Shown: positions 52,805 through 62,428 of the stretch, in pieces | Layout: each line of letters opens with the position of its first letter | Position numbering within the stretch: the stretch's first letter is position 1 | Assembly (NCBI GenBank): GCA_965249895.1 | Contig: CBDFNC010000005.1 | Span: 2,294,001-2,358,000, forward strand | Origin: CBDFNC01 sp965249895 | Lineage (GTDB): Bacteria; Pseudomonadota; Gammaproteobacteria; Enterobacterales; CBDFNC01 | Direction: 5' to 3' | Length of the DNA: 64,000 bases | The notes under the pieces: generated by a model | Database searches by the model: none | The model's input: only the letters and a program-made list of their open reading frames with translations | Told to the model about the DNA's origin: nothing | Made by a program: the position numbers and the translations under genes

Positions 52805-53197
52805 TTAGTGAGATGCTATAAAGTCACTCATTAGCTGCTGTAATTCCGATTTGTTAAAGGGTTTTGACAAGCTGGCAATAATGTCAACCTTGAGCAACCC
52901 CAGTAATGCGGCAGTCGAAGACAAAGTACCGGCATCCATCCCGGAAATCAAAATAACCGACTTTTTAGTTTTAGCTCCGGCTAATTTCTCCATATGAGTT
53001 ACTCCGGCAACATGAGGAAGTGATATATCCGTGACCACTAAGTCGGCTAGCGCCAACTCTTCATCTGTTGGCACCTCTTCGCTACACAGCACAGAGGTAA
53101 AACCAGCGTTTTTTGCTATCCGGCTTACCATATTTGCAACAAACTCATCGTCTTCGAGAATTAATAAGCAAGGCCTATCCATATCATCACTCTGCAT
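52805..53197 (-). CDS. Single-domain response regulator
   Basis: 130 aa receiver only. Acidic pair in LILEDDEF, phospho-acceptor Asp in VVTDISLP, Ser/Thr in VILISGMD and Lys in LSKPF are all present. No output domain, so it likely works by protein contact or in a phosphorelay. A start at Met-6 (53182) is equally possible. No kinase gene adjoins it. Confidence 0.88.
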   Translation of the reverse strand: MQSDDMDRPCLLILEDDEFVANMVSRIAKNAGFTSVLCSEEVPTDEELALADLVVTDISLPHVAGVTHMEKLAGAKTKKSVILISGMDAGTLSSTAALLGLLKVDIIASLSKPFNKSELQQLMSDFIASH

Positions 53198-53412
53198 ATG
53201 AAAGCTCTAATATTCAGTCTATCTCGCTATGAGACAAAGCCCAAGGGAATCCCTTAAATTCCCTGTTAACAGGCAACAACCGGAAAGGGGAATGAAGTAT
53301 TTATGTCAGGTTATAAAAAGAAAGTGATAGGAAGAAAATAAACTAATAGCTCACCAAATTTTCTTTGCTGAAAAACCATAATTAAAGAGATGTCCGAACC
53401 AAAGCATATTGC

Positions 53413-53718
53413 ATGATAAACCCGCTTTCTGTCGCCACAGCACAGACTTTTTTGTCTCCCCAGACTACGACACAGGAGCTGGTGTCTTTAACTGTGCAGC
53501 AAGAGCAAGGGGTCCGGGAATCCGTCAAGGCGGACAATGCCGACAAACGCAGGGAGCAACAAGATGCAGCCAATTTATCCACTTCAACCCGGGTAATGAT
53601 CACGTCAGGAAATGAAGCGGTTCGCGTATCCAGTACCACAGGTGAATCTGCCAGCTCAACTGGCCTGAGCCGCAAACAGGCCATTGCTCTTTATCGAAGT
53701 GTTGCAAATATGCTCTAA
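53413..53718 (+). CDS. Hypothetical protein
   Basis: 101 aa, rich in Ser, Thr and Gln with no signal peptide (QTTTQELVSLTVQQEQGV, DKRREQQDAANL). Ends with SRKQAIALYRSVANML. No family recognised. Isolated plus-strand gene between a receiver gene and a binding-protein gene. Base composition is ordinary; moderate confidence that it is expressed. Confidence 0.5.
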   Translation: MINPLSVATAQTFLSPQTTTQELVSLTVQQEQGVRESVKADNADKRREQQDAANLSTSTRVMITSGNEAVRVSSTTGESASSTGLSRKQAIALYRSVANML

Positions 53719-53901
53719 CAACATCCTCAGTTTTCCTCTGTAAATGCGGCGATTTTCTATTATTCAGTATGTTGCTTGGCATTGGGCTCTGTATCCCAGG
53801 CGTGCGGAGAATGATGGTGAGTGTTGTGGTATCAGCGCTAACCTGTCGTAGTCAGCTAACCTGGCTTACCAGTAGCTTTGAGGAGGAAGCCTTAAAGGAA
53901 A

Positions 53902-54735
53902 CTATTTATCGTTAAAGTAATGTTGTTCATAGTAATTTTGTAATAACTTGCGGCTGCTCTCATCGAACCATTGCAACCTAAAGTCCAGAAAGTTCGCTTG
54001 GGGGCTTTCTACCATCAGAATATTATCGATCTTTGCTATCATCATTCTGCCCCAGTCGGTTTTAGGGCAAGCAATATGCACTAATAAAAAAGGCGTATCT
54101 AGAGTTTCAACAATCCCCAGGCTGGTGGTGTTATTTTCCATATTCAACTGTCTGGCGAAATAGGAAATGATGGGGGGGTACTCGATTATATAATCCAGTC
54201 GCTTATGCAATAACTCTTTAATTAACACCATATAGTTAGGACTATTGTGTAAGTGCTCCCTGAAGGCGTGTTTTTTCACTATCTCGTTTAACGTATCCGT
54301 ATATCGCCTGGGAGTGACTCCGCCCAGTAACCACTTGTCCGCCAATAAAATATCCAGAGATGTGGGGTCTCCTAACTTGGCCAACCCCGGACTGTCGGTA
54401 ATCAAAATAATCCGATGAGGTAATAAAATACTGTTGATCACTGACAAGGTGGCATCTGTATTGGGTAGTACCGATGGGTGACATACTTTCGTTCCCCTAT
54501 CCATTTCCAGCAACACTCTGTCCGTGTTCATGCTAATACGTTCATGAGTATATTCCGGCATACCTAGCGCGAGCATTTGGATCATCTGATCATACAAACC
54601 CGTCCCCTTGTCCGCACCAGCCAGAATATAAAAAGGAGGCCAATCCGTTACGCGCCAAAGAACCATCTCTTTAGCTGTACTATACGAGGGATAAGTAACA
54701 AAAATGATAACTAGCAGGAGATAAGGGACTCGCAT
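53902..54735 (-). CDS. Periplasmic solute-binding-like protein (TIGR02285 type)
   Basis: 277 aa from ATG 54735; the frame extends upstream but the signal peptide MRVPYLLLVIIFVTYPSYSTA starts here. Mature part begins LWRVTDWPPFYILAG, then MNTDRVLLEMDRGTKVCHPSVL and KRLDYIIEYPPIISYFA, fitting the family-3 binding fold of conserved periplasmic proteins in Shewanella-like bacteria. No transport genes nearby. Third orphan protein of this kind in the window. Confidence 0.78.
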   Translation of the reverse strand: MRVPYLLLVIIFVTYPSYSTAKEMVLWRVTDWPPFYILAGADKGTGLYDQMIQMLALGMPEYTHERISMNTDRVLLEMDRGTKVCHPSVLPNTDATLSVINSILLPHRIILITDSPGLAKLGDPTSLDILLADKWLLGGVTPRRYTDTLNEIVKKHAFREHLHNSPNYMVLIKELLHKRLDYIIEYPPIISYFARQLNMENNTTSLGIVETLDTPFLLVHIACPKTDWGRMMIAKIDNILMVESPQANFLDFRLQWFDESSRKLLQNYYEQHYFNDK

Positions 54736-54869
54736 TGCCCCTCCGGTACAGCAGATTATTTTTAAAGCATAGTGCAGCAATAAAGCCTTTACCGCGAGTG
54801 GGGCGCTAAGACACACTTACAATAAAATCTGTCTCTCGCTATCTTCAAAGTGGTGATTACGCTGTACTG

Positions 54870-55364
54870 CTATTTGTCAACCGCCAGCGTCTTTCTGAAC
54901 CAGCGGGCCATCAGCGGTTTTTCGTACTTTAAGTTGTCGCTCAAATGAGCGCTACCCATAAAGGCCAGGTCAGACAGGTTTTCTTGGCCAAATTTAAGCT
55001 CCTTACCCTTCGCATCGGTCAGGGTGTAATCAAATTTTAACCTGGGTGGGTATAAATCCTTAACCACCCGTACATCCGGCATATCCATAAGTCCCATACG
55101 AATACCAAAATCCCCTGCCATGTCAATATCGGTAAAATTTATCTTTAATTTTTCCCCAGGTCTCAAATAGGGCTTGGCCTGACGACGCACAAACTTCTCT
55201 AACTCTTTCATTAACGATTCCGATGGCGGCCCCATATCCCGCATGCTGAAATCGGTAAATTTCTCTGGCTTTTCGAAGCTCACCACCACTTGTTGGGGGG
55301 TTGTTTGTGCAAACACATTAGAGAAAAGCAAGCTACTGAATACAAACAATAAGGCTAGGCGCAT
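54870..55364 (-). CDS. DUF3016 domain-containing exported protein
   Basis: 164 aa. Signal peptide MRLALLFVFSSLLFSNVFAQ. Mature part has the DUF3016 pattern: VVVSFEKPEKFTDF, LKINFTDIDMAGDF, LYPPRLKFDYTLTDAKGKEL and the C-terminal YEKPLMARWF. Periplasmic, function unknown. Monocistronic. Confidence 0.88.
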   Translation of the reverse strand: MRLALLFVFSSLLFSNVFAQTTPQQVVVSFEKPEKFTDFSMRDMGPPSESLMKELEKFVRRQAKPYLRPGEKLKINFTDIDMAGDFGIRMGLMDMPDVRVVKDLYPPRLKFDYTLTDAKGKELKFGQENLSDLAFMGSAHLSDNLKYEKPLMARWFRKTLAVDK

Positions 55365-55532
55365 AGGAACTCCTGAAGGGTCAATATGAATGACAGTCTA
55401 CTTATTAGACCCTAAAAAGACCCGGCAGCTCAAACGTAAATCACAACTATTCTTAGCTGCCCTTTTCGAATAAATATTTTATTCATCCCTAAAAGAGTTC
55501 AATACACAATCAAAAAAGCTTGATAATAAATA

Positions 55533-55564
55533 ACCGCTGGTTAATTATATAAATAACCAACGGT
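55533..55564. promoter_or_regulatory. Inverted repeat in the epimerase promoter
   Basis: ACCGCTGGTTA (55533-55543) and TAACCAACGGT (55554-55564), imperfect 11-bp arms. TTGATA at 55520-55525 and an A/T-rich -10 region lie just before and within it: a likely operator of the TetR regulator encoded by the second gene. Confidence 0.6.
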
Positions 55565-55580
55565 CATTTAGGTGTTAAGG

Positions 55581-56603
55581 ATGAAAAAAGTACTCGTTAC
55601 CGGCGCTGCCGGACATTTAGGTTTTGAACTGGCCAGTCAATTACATGAGAAAGGCTATAAGGTCACGGCGTCGGTACGAAAAACCACCTCCCGGACCAAA
55701 CAGCTTGAAGATAAAGGCATCAAAGTCATCACCTTAGATTTAGCGAATAAGGCTGAAGCGGTGGCCGCAATGAGAGAAGTAGATGTACTGTTCCAGGTCG
55801 CTGCAGTCTTTAATATTACCGCCAGAGATCCTCAGAAGGAGGTAGTGGCGCCTAACCTGGAAATAACCCGAAATGCTTTAGAAGCCGCCGCAGAGGCTGG
55901 TATCCAACAAGTTATATATACGTCCAGCGTCGCCGCCATAGGGACAACAACAGGTAAGCAGAGCGCATTAACAGAACAAGACTGGAATCTGAACGCCAAG
56001 GAGCCTTACGCCCTGTCTAAGGCAAAATCTGAACAGTTAGCCTGGCAACTGGCAGAGCAATTAGGTTTAAAGATGAAGACTGTGCTACCTGGCGCAGTAT
56101 TCGGCCCTGGTGCAGAGCGTCCTACTTCGACCATGGAGCTGTTAATCAACATAGTCAAAGGCGAGATCCCCATGGCCTTAAATGCCAGCTTAAGCATTGT
56201 GGACATACGTGACGTGGCGCTTGCCCATATCCTGGTATACGAGTCCCAGACAGCAAGCGGACGTTATATAGCGACCCATGAAACCCGCTCAATTAGCCAG
56301 GTAATAACCGAAATGCTGCGCCAAGACCCTGACCTAAAAACATCAGCCAGGATCATGCCGGACTGGTTAGCCAGGATGCTGCCTGGCCTGGATTGGGTTA
56401 AGTCCAAGCTGACCGGGGCGCCTAGGACCATGAAGAGTGATACGCTAAAGGAGTACCTGAACACCACTATGCTGTTTGAGACGCCCCGGCTGAAGACCGA
56501 GCTCAATTGGTCTCCGAGGCCGATCCAAGATACTATAAAAGACTCCCTGAATTGGACCAAAGAGTATCTCAGTCAGACCAATGGAAAAGCAACGCGCTCG
56601 TAA
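55581..56603 (+). CDS. NAD-dependent epimerase/dehydratase-type reductase
   Basis: 340 aa from ATG 55581 (a GTG at 55572 would add three residues). Extended SDR: VLVTGAAGHLGFELASQL at the N-terminus, YTSSVAAIG, catalytic YALSK, and VLPGAVFGPGAERPTS. Similar to dihydroflavonol/aldehyde-reductase-like SDRs; the substrate is not clear. Its 3' end overlaps the tetR gene by 23 bp, so the two are translated together. Confidence 0.9.
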   Translation: MKKVLVTGAAGHLGFELASQLHEKGYKVTASVRKTTSRTKQLEDKGIKVITLDLANKAEAVAAMREVDVLFQVAAVFNITARDPQKEVVAPNLEITRNALEAAAEAGIQQVIYTSSVAAIGTTTGKQSALTEQDWNLNAKEPYALSKAKSEQLAWQLAEQLGLKMKTVLPGAVFGPGAERPTSTMELLINIVKGEIPMALNASLSIVDIRDVALAHILVYESQTASGRYIATHETRSISQVITEMLRQDPDLKTSARIMPDWLARMLPGLDWVKSKLTGAPRTMKSDTLKEYLNTTMLFETPRLKTELNWSPRPIQDTIKDSLNWTKEYLSQTNGKATRS

Positions 56604-57225
56604 CCCAGATGAGAAAGCCCAACGCAAACAATCCATAGTTGATGCTTTGCGGGGGCTACTCGAGCAGTCCCCGCAGAAAATGCCTTCCGCGGTTGAAATA
56701 ACCAAGGCAGCAGGGGTTTCTAAAGCTGTCATCTATATCTATTTTAAAACCCGGGAAGAGATCTTTCTCAGCCTGTTTTTGCAGCTTGCCGATGAGTTTT
56801 ATGCCGAGTTATATCCGGTCATTGAGTCGGAGAGCTACAGCATCGAGACCCTGAGAGATACCTTTACCGGGTTTGTAGAAACTAACCCGGTTTTTATGTA
56901 CCTCGGCCTAATCGCTCCTTCGGTACTTGAGCAAAACGTTTCTGAAGCGTTTATCCGCGAATTTAAGCATAACGCTGCCGATGGGTTACACCAGTTCGCC
57001 ACAGCCTGGCGACAGCAAGAGCCCGGCCTGAGTGTGGAACAATTAAGAAACTTTATATTACGCTTCTTTTATTTAAGCCAGATGCTTTGGCAGCATAATA
57101 ACCCACCCACAGCGGTGCTTAACGCAGTGGATCCGAAAATCAACTGGTTGTTGCAGGGTGACTTAAAACAAGATGTGAATGAGAGCTTCGATTGGTTATG
57201 GACAGGACTAAAACAACTCGGCTGA
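56581..57225 (+). CDS. TetR-family regulator
   Basis: 214 aa. HTH region AVEITKAAGVSKAVIYIYFKTREEIF at about 38-65, ligand domain behind it (about 80-210). It begins inside the epimerase gene, so repressor and enzyme are coupled; it most likely represses its own operon through the inverted repeat at 55533-55564. Effector unknown. Confidence 0.92.
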   Translation: MEKQRARNPDEKAQRKQSIVDALRGLLEQSPQKMPSAVEITKAAGVSKAVIYIYFKTREEIFLSLFLQLADEFYAELYPVIESESYSIETLRDTFTGFVETNPVFMYLGLIAPSVLEQNVSEAFIREFKHNAADGLHQFATAWRQQEPGLSVEQLRNFILRFFYLSQMLWQHNNPPTAVLNAVDPKINWLLQGDLKQDVNESFDWLWTGLKQLG

Positions 57226-57261
57226 TTGGTTAGGTGAACACATACTCACTGGGATGGTTTT

Positions 57262-58866
57262 ATGAACAGCGCTCAAACTAAGCCAATACTGGACTATCAC
57301 AAGGCTAGCAAACACGGCTTAAACCATCAAGCCTGGGGGCCGGGCCGATTGGACTGGGCTAACCAGCCGGACCCGTTTCGTCGCTATGCCGGTTGCCAGC
57401 TACTACCCTTAGCCCAGCCCGAAATAACTGATAGACCTTTATACGACCAGGTTTATCAAGCAGATGTAATCGAACCATCACCCCTTAATGCCTTGAGCCT
57501 TGCTCAGCTGTTTTACGACAGCCTGTCCCTCTCCGCATGGAAATGTCTGGCCGACAGCCGCTGGGCTCTACGGGTCAACCCTTCCAGCGGTAACTTACAT
57601 CCCACAGAGGCATATGTGATTTGTGGGCCAATAGAGCAGTTATGGAAGAACCCCATGGTTGCTCACTATGCCCCCGAGCATCACCAACTGGAGCTGAGAG
57701 CCGAATTATCTGCCAGACTCTGGCAACAGCTCAGCATTGATCTGCCTAAGGGAACAGTTCTGGTGGCACTGACCAGCATTCACTGGAGAGAAGCCTGGAA
57801 ATACGGTCAAAGAGCCTACCGCTACTGTCAGCATGACACCGGACATGCCTTAGCAGGGCTGCGGCTAGCCGCTGCAGCCCTCGGTTGGAAAGCGCTTATT
57901 CTCGATCGCCTGTCAAGCAAACAGCTGGCATTACTCACAGGTGTTTTTTCATTAGCGGATGTAGAGCCGGAAACGCCCACTGTATTGCTGGCTATTGCGC
58001 CAACAATACCTAATCGCCTCGAGTTACCAGACCAGGCGATTGCTGAGTTTACCAATCTTAACTGGCATGGCCAGGCTAACCTGTTGAGCACCACCCAGCT
58101 GGATTGGGGCATGACAGCGATCACTCAGGCCTGTACGAAACCAAATACACCGCAATATAAAGTCGATAAGCTGACGAGCAAGCAAACTGAACTCACATCT
58201 CGGCCAATTTCATTTCGGCAAATAATACGTCAGCGCCGCAGCGCTGTGGCTATGGATGGTGAAACCTGGTTACCTGTAACCAGTTTCTACCGGATGCTGG
58301 AAAAAACCCTGGCCGCGTATACTCCTTTTGACCTGTTCCCCTGGCAAGCAAACTGCCATTTGATTATTTTTGTCCATAAGGTAAGCGGCCTTAAGCCCGG
58401 ACTTTATCTGCTGGTTCGCAATAGCAGGGAAAAAAACGCGTTACAGCTGGCCATCACTCAAGCAGAACACTGGTATAAACCGGATAATTGCCCGGCTCGG
58501 CTTGAGCTTTATTGCCTGATGGAAAGGGACACCCGTGAAGCAACCAGACAGGTTTCCTGTTTTCAGGATATTGCCAGTCAGGGTTGTTTTAGCCTGGCTG
58601 TAATCAGTCATTTTCAGCAACCTCTCGAACAATATGGTTGCTGGTTTTATCCCAGGTTATTTTGGGAAGCCGGCGCAATCGGCCAGGTGCTTTACCTGGA
58701 AGCTGAAGCCGCCGGGATCCGGGCTACAGGTATAGGCTGTTATTTTGATGATCCAGTGCATGAGATCCTGGGGCTGAAAGACAGCCGATATCAGGATCTC
58801 TACCACTTCACAATGGGAGGCACCGTTGAAGACAGTCGGCTGACGACGCTTCCTGCTTATCCTTAA
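57262..58866 (+). CDS. SagB/ThcOx-type nitroreductase-family protein
   Basis: 534 aa consisting of two nitroreductase-like halves. First half: ALRVNPSSGNLHPTEAYVIC (FMN-site signature), RYCQHDTGHALAGLRLAAAAL. Second half begins RQIIRQRRSAVAMDG, a nitroreductase-type RRS motif, and ends with EAGAIGQVLYLEAEAAGIRATGIGCYFDDPV. SagB-type enzymes oxidise azoline rings in peptide natural products, but no cyclodehydratase or precursor gene is nearby, so here it may be a general flavin oxidoreductase. It starts 36 bp behind tetR and could belong to that operon. Confidence 0.88.
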   Translation: MNSAQTKPILDYHKASKHGLNHQAWGPGRLDWANQPDPFRRYAGCQLLPLAQPEITDRPLYDQVYQADVIEPSPLNALSLAQLFYDSLSLSAWKCLADSRWALRVNPSSGNLHPTEAYVICGPIEQLWKNPMVAHYAPEHHQLELRAELSARLWQQLSIDLPKGTVLVALTSIHWREAWKYGQRAYRYCQHDTGHALAGLRLAAAALGWKALILDRLSSKQLALLTGVFSLADVEPETPTVLLAIAPTIPNRLELPDQAIAEFTNLNWHGQANLLSTTQLDWGMTAITQACTKPNTPQYKVDKLTSKQTELTSRPISFRQIIRQRRSAVAMDGETWLPVTSFYRMLEKTLAAYTPFDLFPWQANCHLIIFVHKVSGLKPGLYLLVRNSREKNALQLAITQAEHWYKPDNCPARLELYCLMERDTREATRQVSCFQDIASQGCFSLAVISHFQQPLEQYGCWFYPRLFWEAGAIGQVLYLEAEAAGIRATGIGCYFDDPVHEILGLKDSRYQDLYHFTMGGTVEDSRLTTLPAYP

Positions 58867-60221
58867 CTGCCCAGCAAAGACTTACCAACACGATAATATT
58901 CTTGTTGCTCAACGTCAGGTAGCAAACTCCCCCCGGTCGCCCAGGCGATATGTGTTGCATTAGCCATCTTGTCCCACAGACCAAGGCGCTGAAGTTCAGC
59001 CTTATCTTGCTCAAGCACCCTGACTATACCGGGTAACCCCGCCAGAGCCGACGGCTCCAGACTGATGTCTTCAGTGTCTTTCATTAAGGCCAGTAAACGC
59101 ATCAGTTCGTCATCTTCCACCGTATAAATACCATGTATTAATTGCGCCATGGTTTGCCCCACAAAGGCCGAAGGCCGTCCCACCGCCAAACCATCGGCGC
59201 AGGTGCGATTATCAATCTCAAGATCCTGTACGCATATCTTATCGTGCAATCCTGTGTACATACCCAGTAACATACAGGGAGAATGTGTGGGCTCAGCAAA
59301 CAAACAATGTACGTGGTCACCAAATATTTGCTTCAGTCCAAACGCAACACCACCCGGGGCTCCTCCCACACCACAGGGCAAATAAACGAATAGCGGATGC
59401 TGCTCATCCACCACAATGTCACTATCTTTCAGTTGTTGCTCTAGTCTGAGCGCCGCCACACTGTAACCAAGAAATAGATCCTGGGAATTTTCATCATCGA
59501 TAAAAAAACTATTGGCTGAGCATGCCGCCTCTTCTCTGCCCTGCTCCACCGCCTTGCTGTAGTCATCCTCGTGCTCTACCACCAGGACGCCTTTTTCTGT
59601 TAACAAGTCTTTTTTCCACTGCCTGGCATCTGCAGACATATGCACAGTCACCTGAAAACCCAGCTGAGCACTGATAATTCCTATGCTTAGCCCCAGGTTA
59701 CCGGTTGAGCCAACCACTATGGTATAGCGGGAGAAGAAGGCCTGATACTCAGCGGAGTCCAGCTTAGCGTAATCATCATTCAGGTTAACAAGCCCCGCCT
59801 CCAGGGCAAGGGTTTCTGCACGCTTTAACACCTCATAAATACCACCACGCGCTTTAATGGAGCCGGCAATGGGCAGTAAGTTATCGCACTTAAGCAGCAA
59901 TGAACCAGGCAGCGTTCTGCCGCTAGTGACTTCCAGCTGTGCTTTCATGTTGGGGATAGCGCGCAAAGGAGACTCAATTAATCCCTTGCTCTGCTTTGTC
60001 TCAGGAAACACCTTTGCAATAAAAGGGGCAAACCGAGACAGGCGCGCCGCTGCTGCTTCGATATCACTCTTGTCCAGTGGTAGCGACGCCATTACTTCTG
60101 CTGTGGATTTCCCCCCCTGGTTCCACCAGCTGACTTCTTCATGCCTGACCAGCCGAAGCAAAAGCGGATGAGTTTGAAACCACTGGGTAAGAGACTTTTC
60201 CTGGATTAATTTTTCACTCAT
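58863..60221 (-). CDS. dsdA: D-serine ammonia-lyase
   Basis: 452 aa from the ATG at 60221 (an ATG at 60236 is weaker). PLP enzyme that degrades D-serine to pyruvate and ammonia. Signatures: PIAGSIKARGGIYEVL with the PLP lysine at about 113, GSTGNLGLSIGI (phosphate loop), PCGVGGAPGGVAFGLK and FAEPTHSPCMLLGM, all typical of DsdA. Full family length. Divergent from a DsdC-like regulator. It converges with the SagB-type gene, overlapping it by 4 bp at the 3' ends. Confidence 0.95.
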   Translation of the reverse strand: MSEKLIQEKSLTQWFQTHPLLLRLVRHEEVSWWNQGGKSTAEVMASLPLDKSDIEAAAARLSRFAPFIAKVFPETKQSKGLIESPLRAIPNMKAQLEVTSGRTLPGSLLLKCDNLLPIAGSIKARGGIYEVLKRAETLALEAGLVNLNDDYAKLDSAEYQAFFSRYTIVVGSTGNLGLSIGIISAQLGFQVTVHMSADARQWKKDLLTEKGVLVVEHEDDYSKAVEQGREEAACSANSFFIDDENSQDLFLGYSVAALRLEQQLKDSDIVVDEQHPLFVYLPCGVGGAPGGVAFGLKQIFGDHVHCLFAEPTHSPCMLLGMYTGLHDKICVQDLEIDNRTCADGLAVGRPSAFVGQTMAQLIHGIYTVEDDELMRLLALMKDTEDISLEPSALAGLPGIVRVLEQDKAELQRLGLWDKMANATHIAWATGGSLLPDVEQQEYYRVGKSLLGS

Positions 60222-60317
60222 AATCGAAGCTCGCATTAATTTGGTTAACAGTTAAATCAGATAACGCATTAAAACCCCAATATAAATCACTGGCAAACGA
60301 GGTTTTTAAATAGTCAC

Positions 60318-61247
60318 ATGAATTCAATTAATGCGAATAGTGCAAGCATCAACCCCTGTATATTGGCTAGTTTTCACTGTTTTAGCTGCGCGGCGAGAAC
60401 GCTAAGCTTCACCCAGGCCGCACAAGAGCTTCACTTAACCCAGAGCGCAGTCAGCCACAGAATAAAAAAGCTCGAGCTGCAGCTGGGATTTAAACTGTTT
60501 CTCAGGTTTAACAGAAAGCTACAACTCACGGAAGAAGGCAAACAGCTATTAGTAGTGCTGAGCCAAAGCCTCAATCACCTGGACAGCACAATTCGAGATC
60601 TCAGAAACCAGGATATTAGCGGCCAGTTAAAACTATCGCTCCCCCCTTCTTTTGCCAACCACTGGCTGGCACCTAAATTGGCGGAGTTTCAGAAAAACTA
60701 CCCCAGATTATTTCTCCATATTGAAACCAATAGCCGACTAATGGATTTCTCCCGGGAAGCCGTGGATCTGGCTGTTTATTACGGTAATGGCGATTACCCT
60801 GGGCTGAGCACCCAATTACTGATGGCCGAAAGGCTGCAGCCTGTATGTAGCCCCGCCTACGCCATACAACAGGATCTGACTCATAATCCAGGAAACCTAC
60901 AACACTGCCTGTTCTTACACGATGCAAACGCCTGGCCTGAAGCCGGGGTTTATAGTGAATGGGAATATTGGAGTGAAACTTCGGGTATTACCGGACTGGA
61001 TTTTAGTCAGAGCTACACCTTTGACCGCAGCGACCTCGCAATACAAACAGCCACCTATGGACAAGGTATAGCAATGGGACGGGTCAGTTTAATACAAGAT
61101 CAATTAAATCAAGGCAGCTTAGTCGCTCCGTTTAACCAGACAATTACCGCAAAACAAAGTTATTACCTGGTATGTCATCCAGATCGTGCAACTCAACCAG
61201 CTATTAAGGCGTTAATGGATTGGTTAAAAAAGGTGGCAGCCTCGTAA
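60318..61247 (+). CDS. dsdC: LysR-family regulator of dsdA, DsdC-like
   Basis: 309 aa. HTH: LSFTQAAQELHLTQSAVSHRIKKLE (about 31-55), effector domain after residue 95 (GQLKLSLPPSFANHWLAPKL). Divergently placed 96 bp from dsdA, the conserved arrangement for the D-serine activator DsdC. The effector would be D-serine. Symbol assigned from context plus similarity. Confidence 0.82.
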   Translation: MNSINANSASINPCILASFHCFSCAARTLSFTQAAQELHLTQSAVSHRIKKLELQLGFKLFLRFNRKLQLTEEGKQLLVVLSQSLNHLDSTIRDLRNQDISGQLKLSLPPSFANHWLAPKLAEFQKNYPRLFLHIETNSRLMDFSREAVDLAVYYGNGDYPGLSTQLLMAERLQPVCSPAYAIQQDLTHNPGNLQHCLFLHDANAWPEAGVYSEWEYWSETSGITGLDFSQSYTFDRSDLAIQTATYGQGIAMGRVSLIQDQLNQGSLVAPFNQTITAKQSYYLVCHPDRATQPAIKALMDWLKKVAAS

Positions 61248-61302
61248 CGTGTAGCAACGAGGCATTTATCGGGCAAAGCCGTTAGCTACTCTGGTGTGTT
61301 GT

Positions 61303-61857
61303 CTAACTTTTCGCCAGCGCCATATTTCCAGTTTGCACATCCATAAACACCTCTTTTTCTCCCCGCTCCCCCGTCAAAGTAAACTGATAAAAGGTGAGGC
61401 CTTTTTTATTTTCCAGCTCAAATTCGGTGACCCACCCCGGGTATTTATTGCTGACTTTATTAAGCATCTCTTTTAAAGAAAGTCTGGATTTCTGCAAATG
61501 CTCCAGTGCGATTCGTTCATCTGAATCCAGCTGATCCATCCCCATGGTATAGGTGTTGCTGGTTTCCGCTTCTAACACTTCACCACTTTGCGTACTGAGT
61601 TTTACCTTATGCTCCTTATTCTGCTTGATATCAAACAGCTTTATTTCATAGACGCTCTGGCCTTGATAGTCGTCCAATTCCAGCTCCTGAACTAAACCTG
61701 GATAACTGGAGCTGACTTTATCAATTGCCTGATCCATAGATACGTTGGTGCCTTGTAGCGATAACATGGCAAGCGCATCATCGTCAGCCACAGCTAAAGT
61801 GGAACCCAGAGCCAATGAAGTAACCAGTGCAAGGGGGATGTATTTCGTAAATTTCAT
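61303..61857 (-). CDS. PepSY-domain exported protein
   Basis: 184 aa from ATG 61857; the longer frame from 61944 lacks a signal peptide at its start. Signal peptide MKFTKYIPLALVTSLALGSTLAVA. Two PepSY-like repeats: about 38-95 (MDQAIDKVSSSYPGLVQELE, YEIKLFD) and 115-180 (LKEMLNKVSNKYPGWVTEFE, YQFTLTG). PepSY domains inhibit proteases or bind cofactors in the cell envelope. Function here unknown. Confidence 0.85.
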   Translation of the reverse strand: MKFTKYIPLALVTSLALGSTLAVADDDALAMLSLQGTNVSMDQAIDKVSSSYPGLVQELELDDYQGQSVYEIKLFDIKQNKEHKVKLSTQSGEVLEAETSNTYTMGMDQLDSDERIALEHLQKSRLSLKEMLNKVSNKYPGWVTEFELENKKGLTFYQFTLTGERGEKEVFMDVQTGNMALAKS

Positions 61858-62428
61858 AATTTCAATCTCATAAGTTGTAGTTTCGTTGACCCGGGTAAGA
61901 TTAGCCCCTTTAGCCTTTCGACAACCTTGCGAGATTATTAACAATGATTAACAATGATTAACAAGAACAAACACTGAAGCCTTGTACGTTTCCATAGACT
62001 CGCCTATCGCAACAAGCCGTTTTACTATGACGAAAGCATCGAAGGGGTCACCGTCATTACTGGTTTCAGGTATGGCGCTAATTAAGACGGGAACTGAATT
62101 TTTTATAAGGCTGGCTATGCCTTCAATGCATAGCCAGCTATTTAGTTTTAATCCCTGACTTTTACTTCGCGTACTAGGGTCTGTTTATCTTTCGCGGTTA
62201 ATTTTTATTCGAGATGAAAGCGTTTTAATCGAGGCGAGCCATATGTAGCCTAGTCATCTAAGCAAATATTGCTCAACAAAGAGTAAAACGCTTGCAGCCG
62301 AACCCTTCGGGCAACATTTGTTGGTCATTTCTACGTCGTTATCGCCTTTTTATGTAGAACAACTACACTACAAAACCTCTGCCTTGTATAAATACCCAGC
62401 AAATTGCTGCAAAAACAATCTCGAAAGG
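61858..62428. other. Intergenic region with repeats, no gene
   Basis: Holds three near-perfect 10-bp tandem repeats of ATTAACAATG (about 61935-61965), a strong hairpin at 62110-62138 and a palindromic interspersed repeat from 62175. No coding frame of quality on either strand. Confidence 0.6.
62110..62138. terminator. Strong hairpin, possible bidirectional terminator
   Basis: GCTGGCTATGC and GCATAGCCAGC (11 bp, perfect) with a 7-base loop; moderately T-rich sequence follows on the plus side (ATTTAGTTTTAAT). Confidence 0.5.

Noticed and set aside
61930..61965. CRISPR or iteron array
   Set aside because: Only three short 10-bp repeats without spacers; no replication gene nearby.
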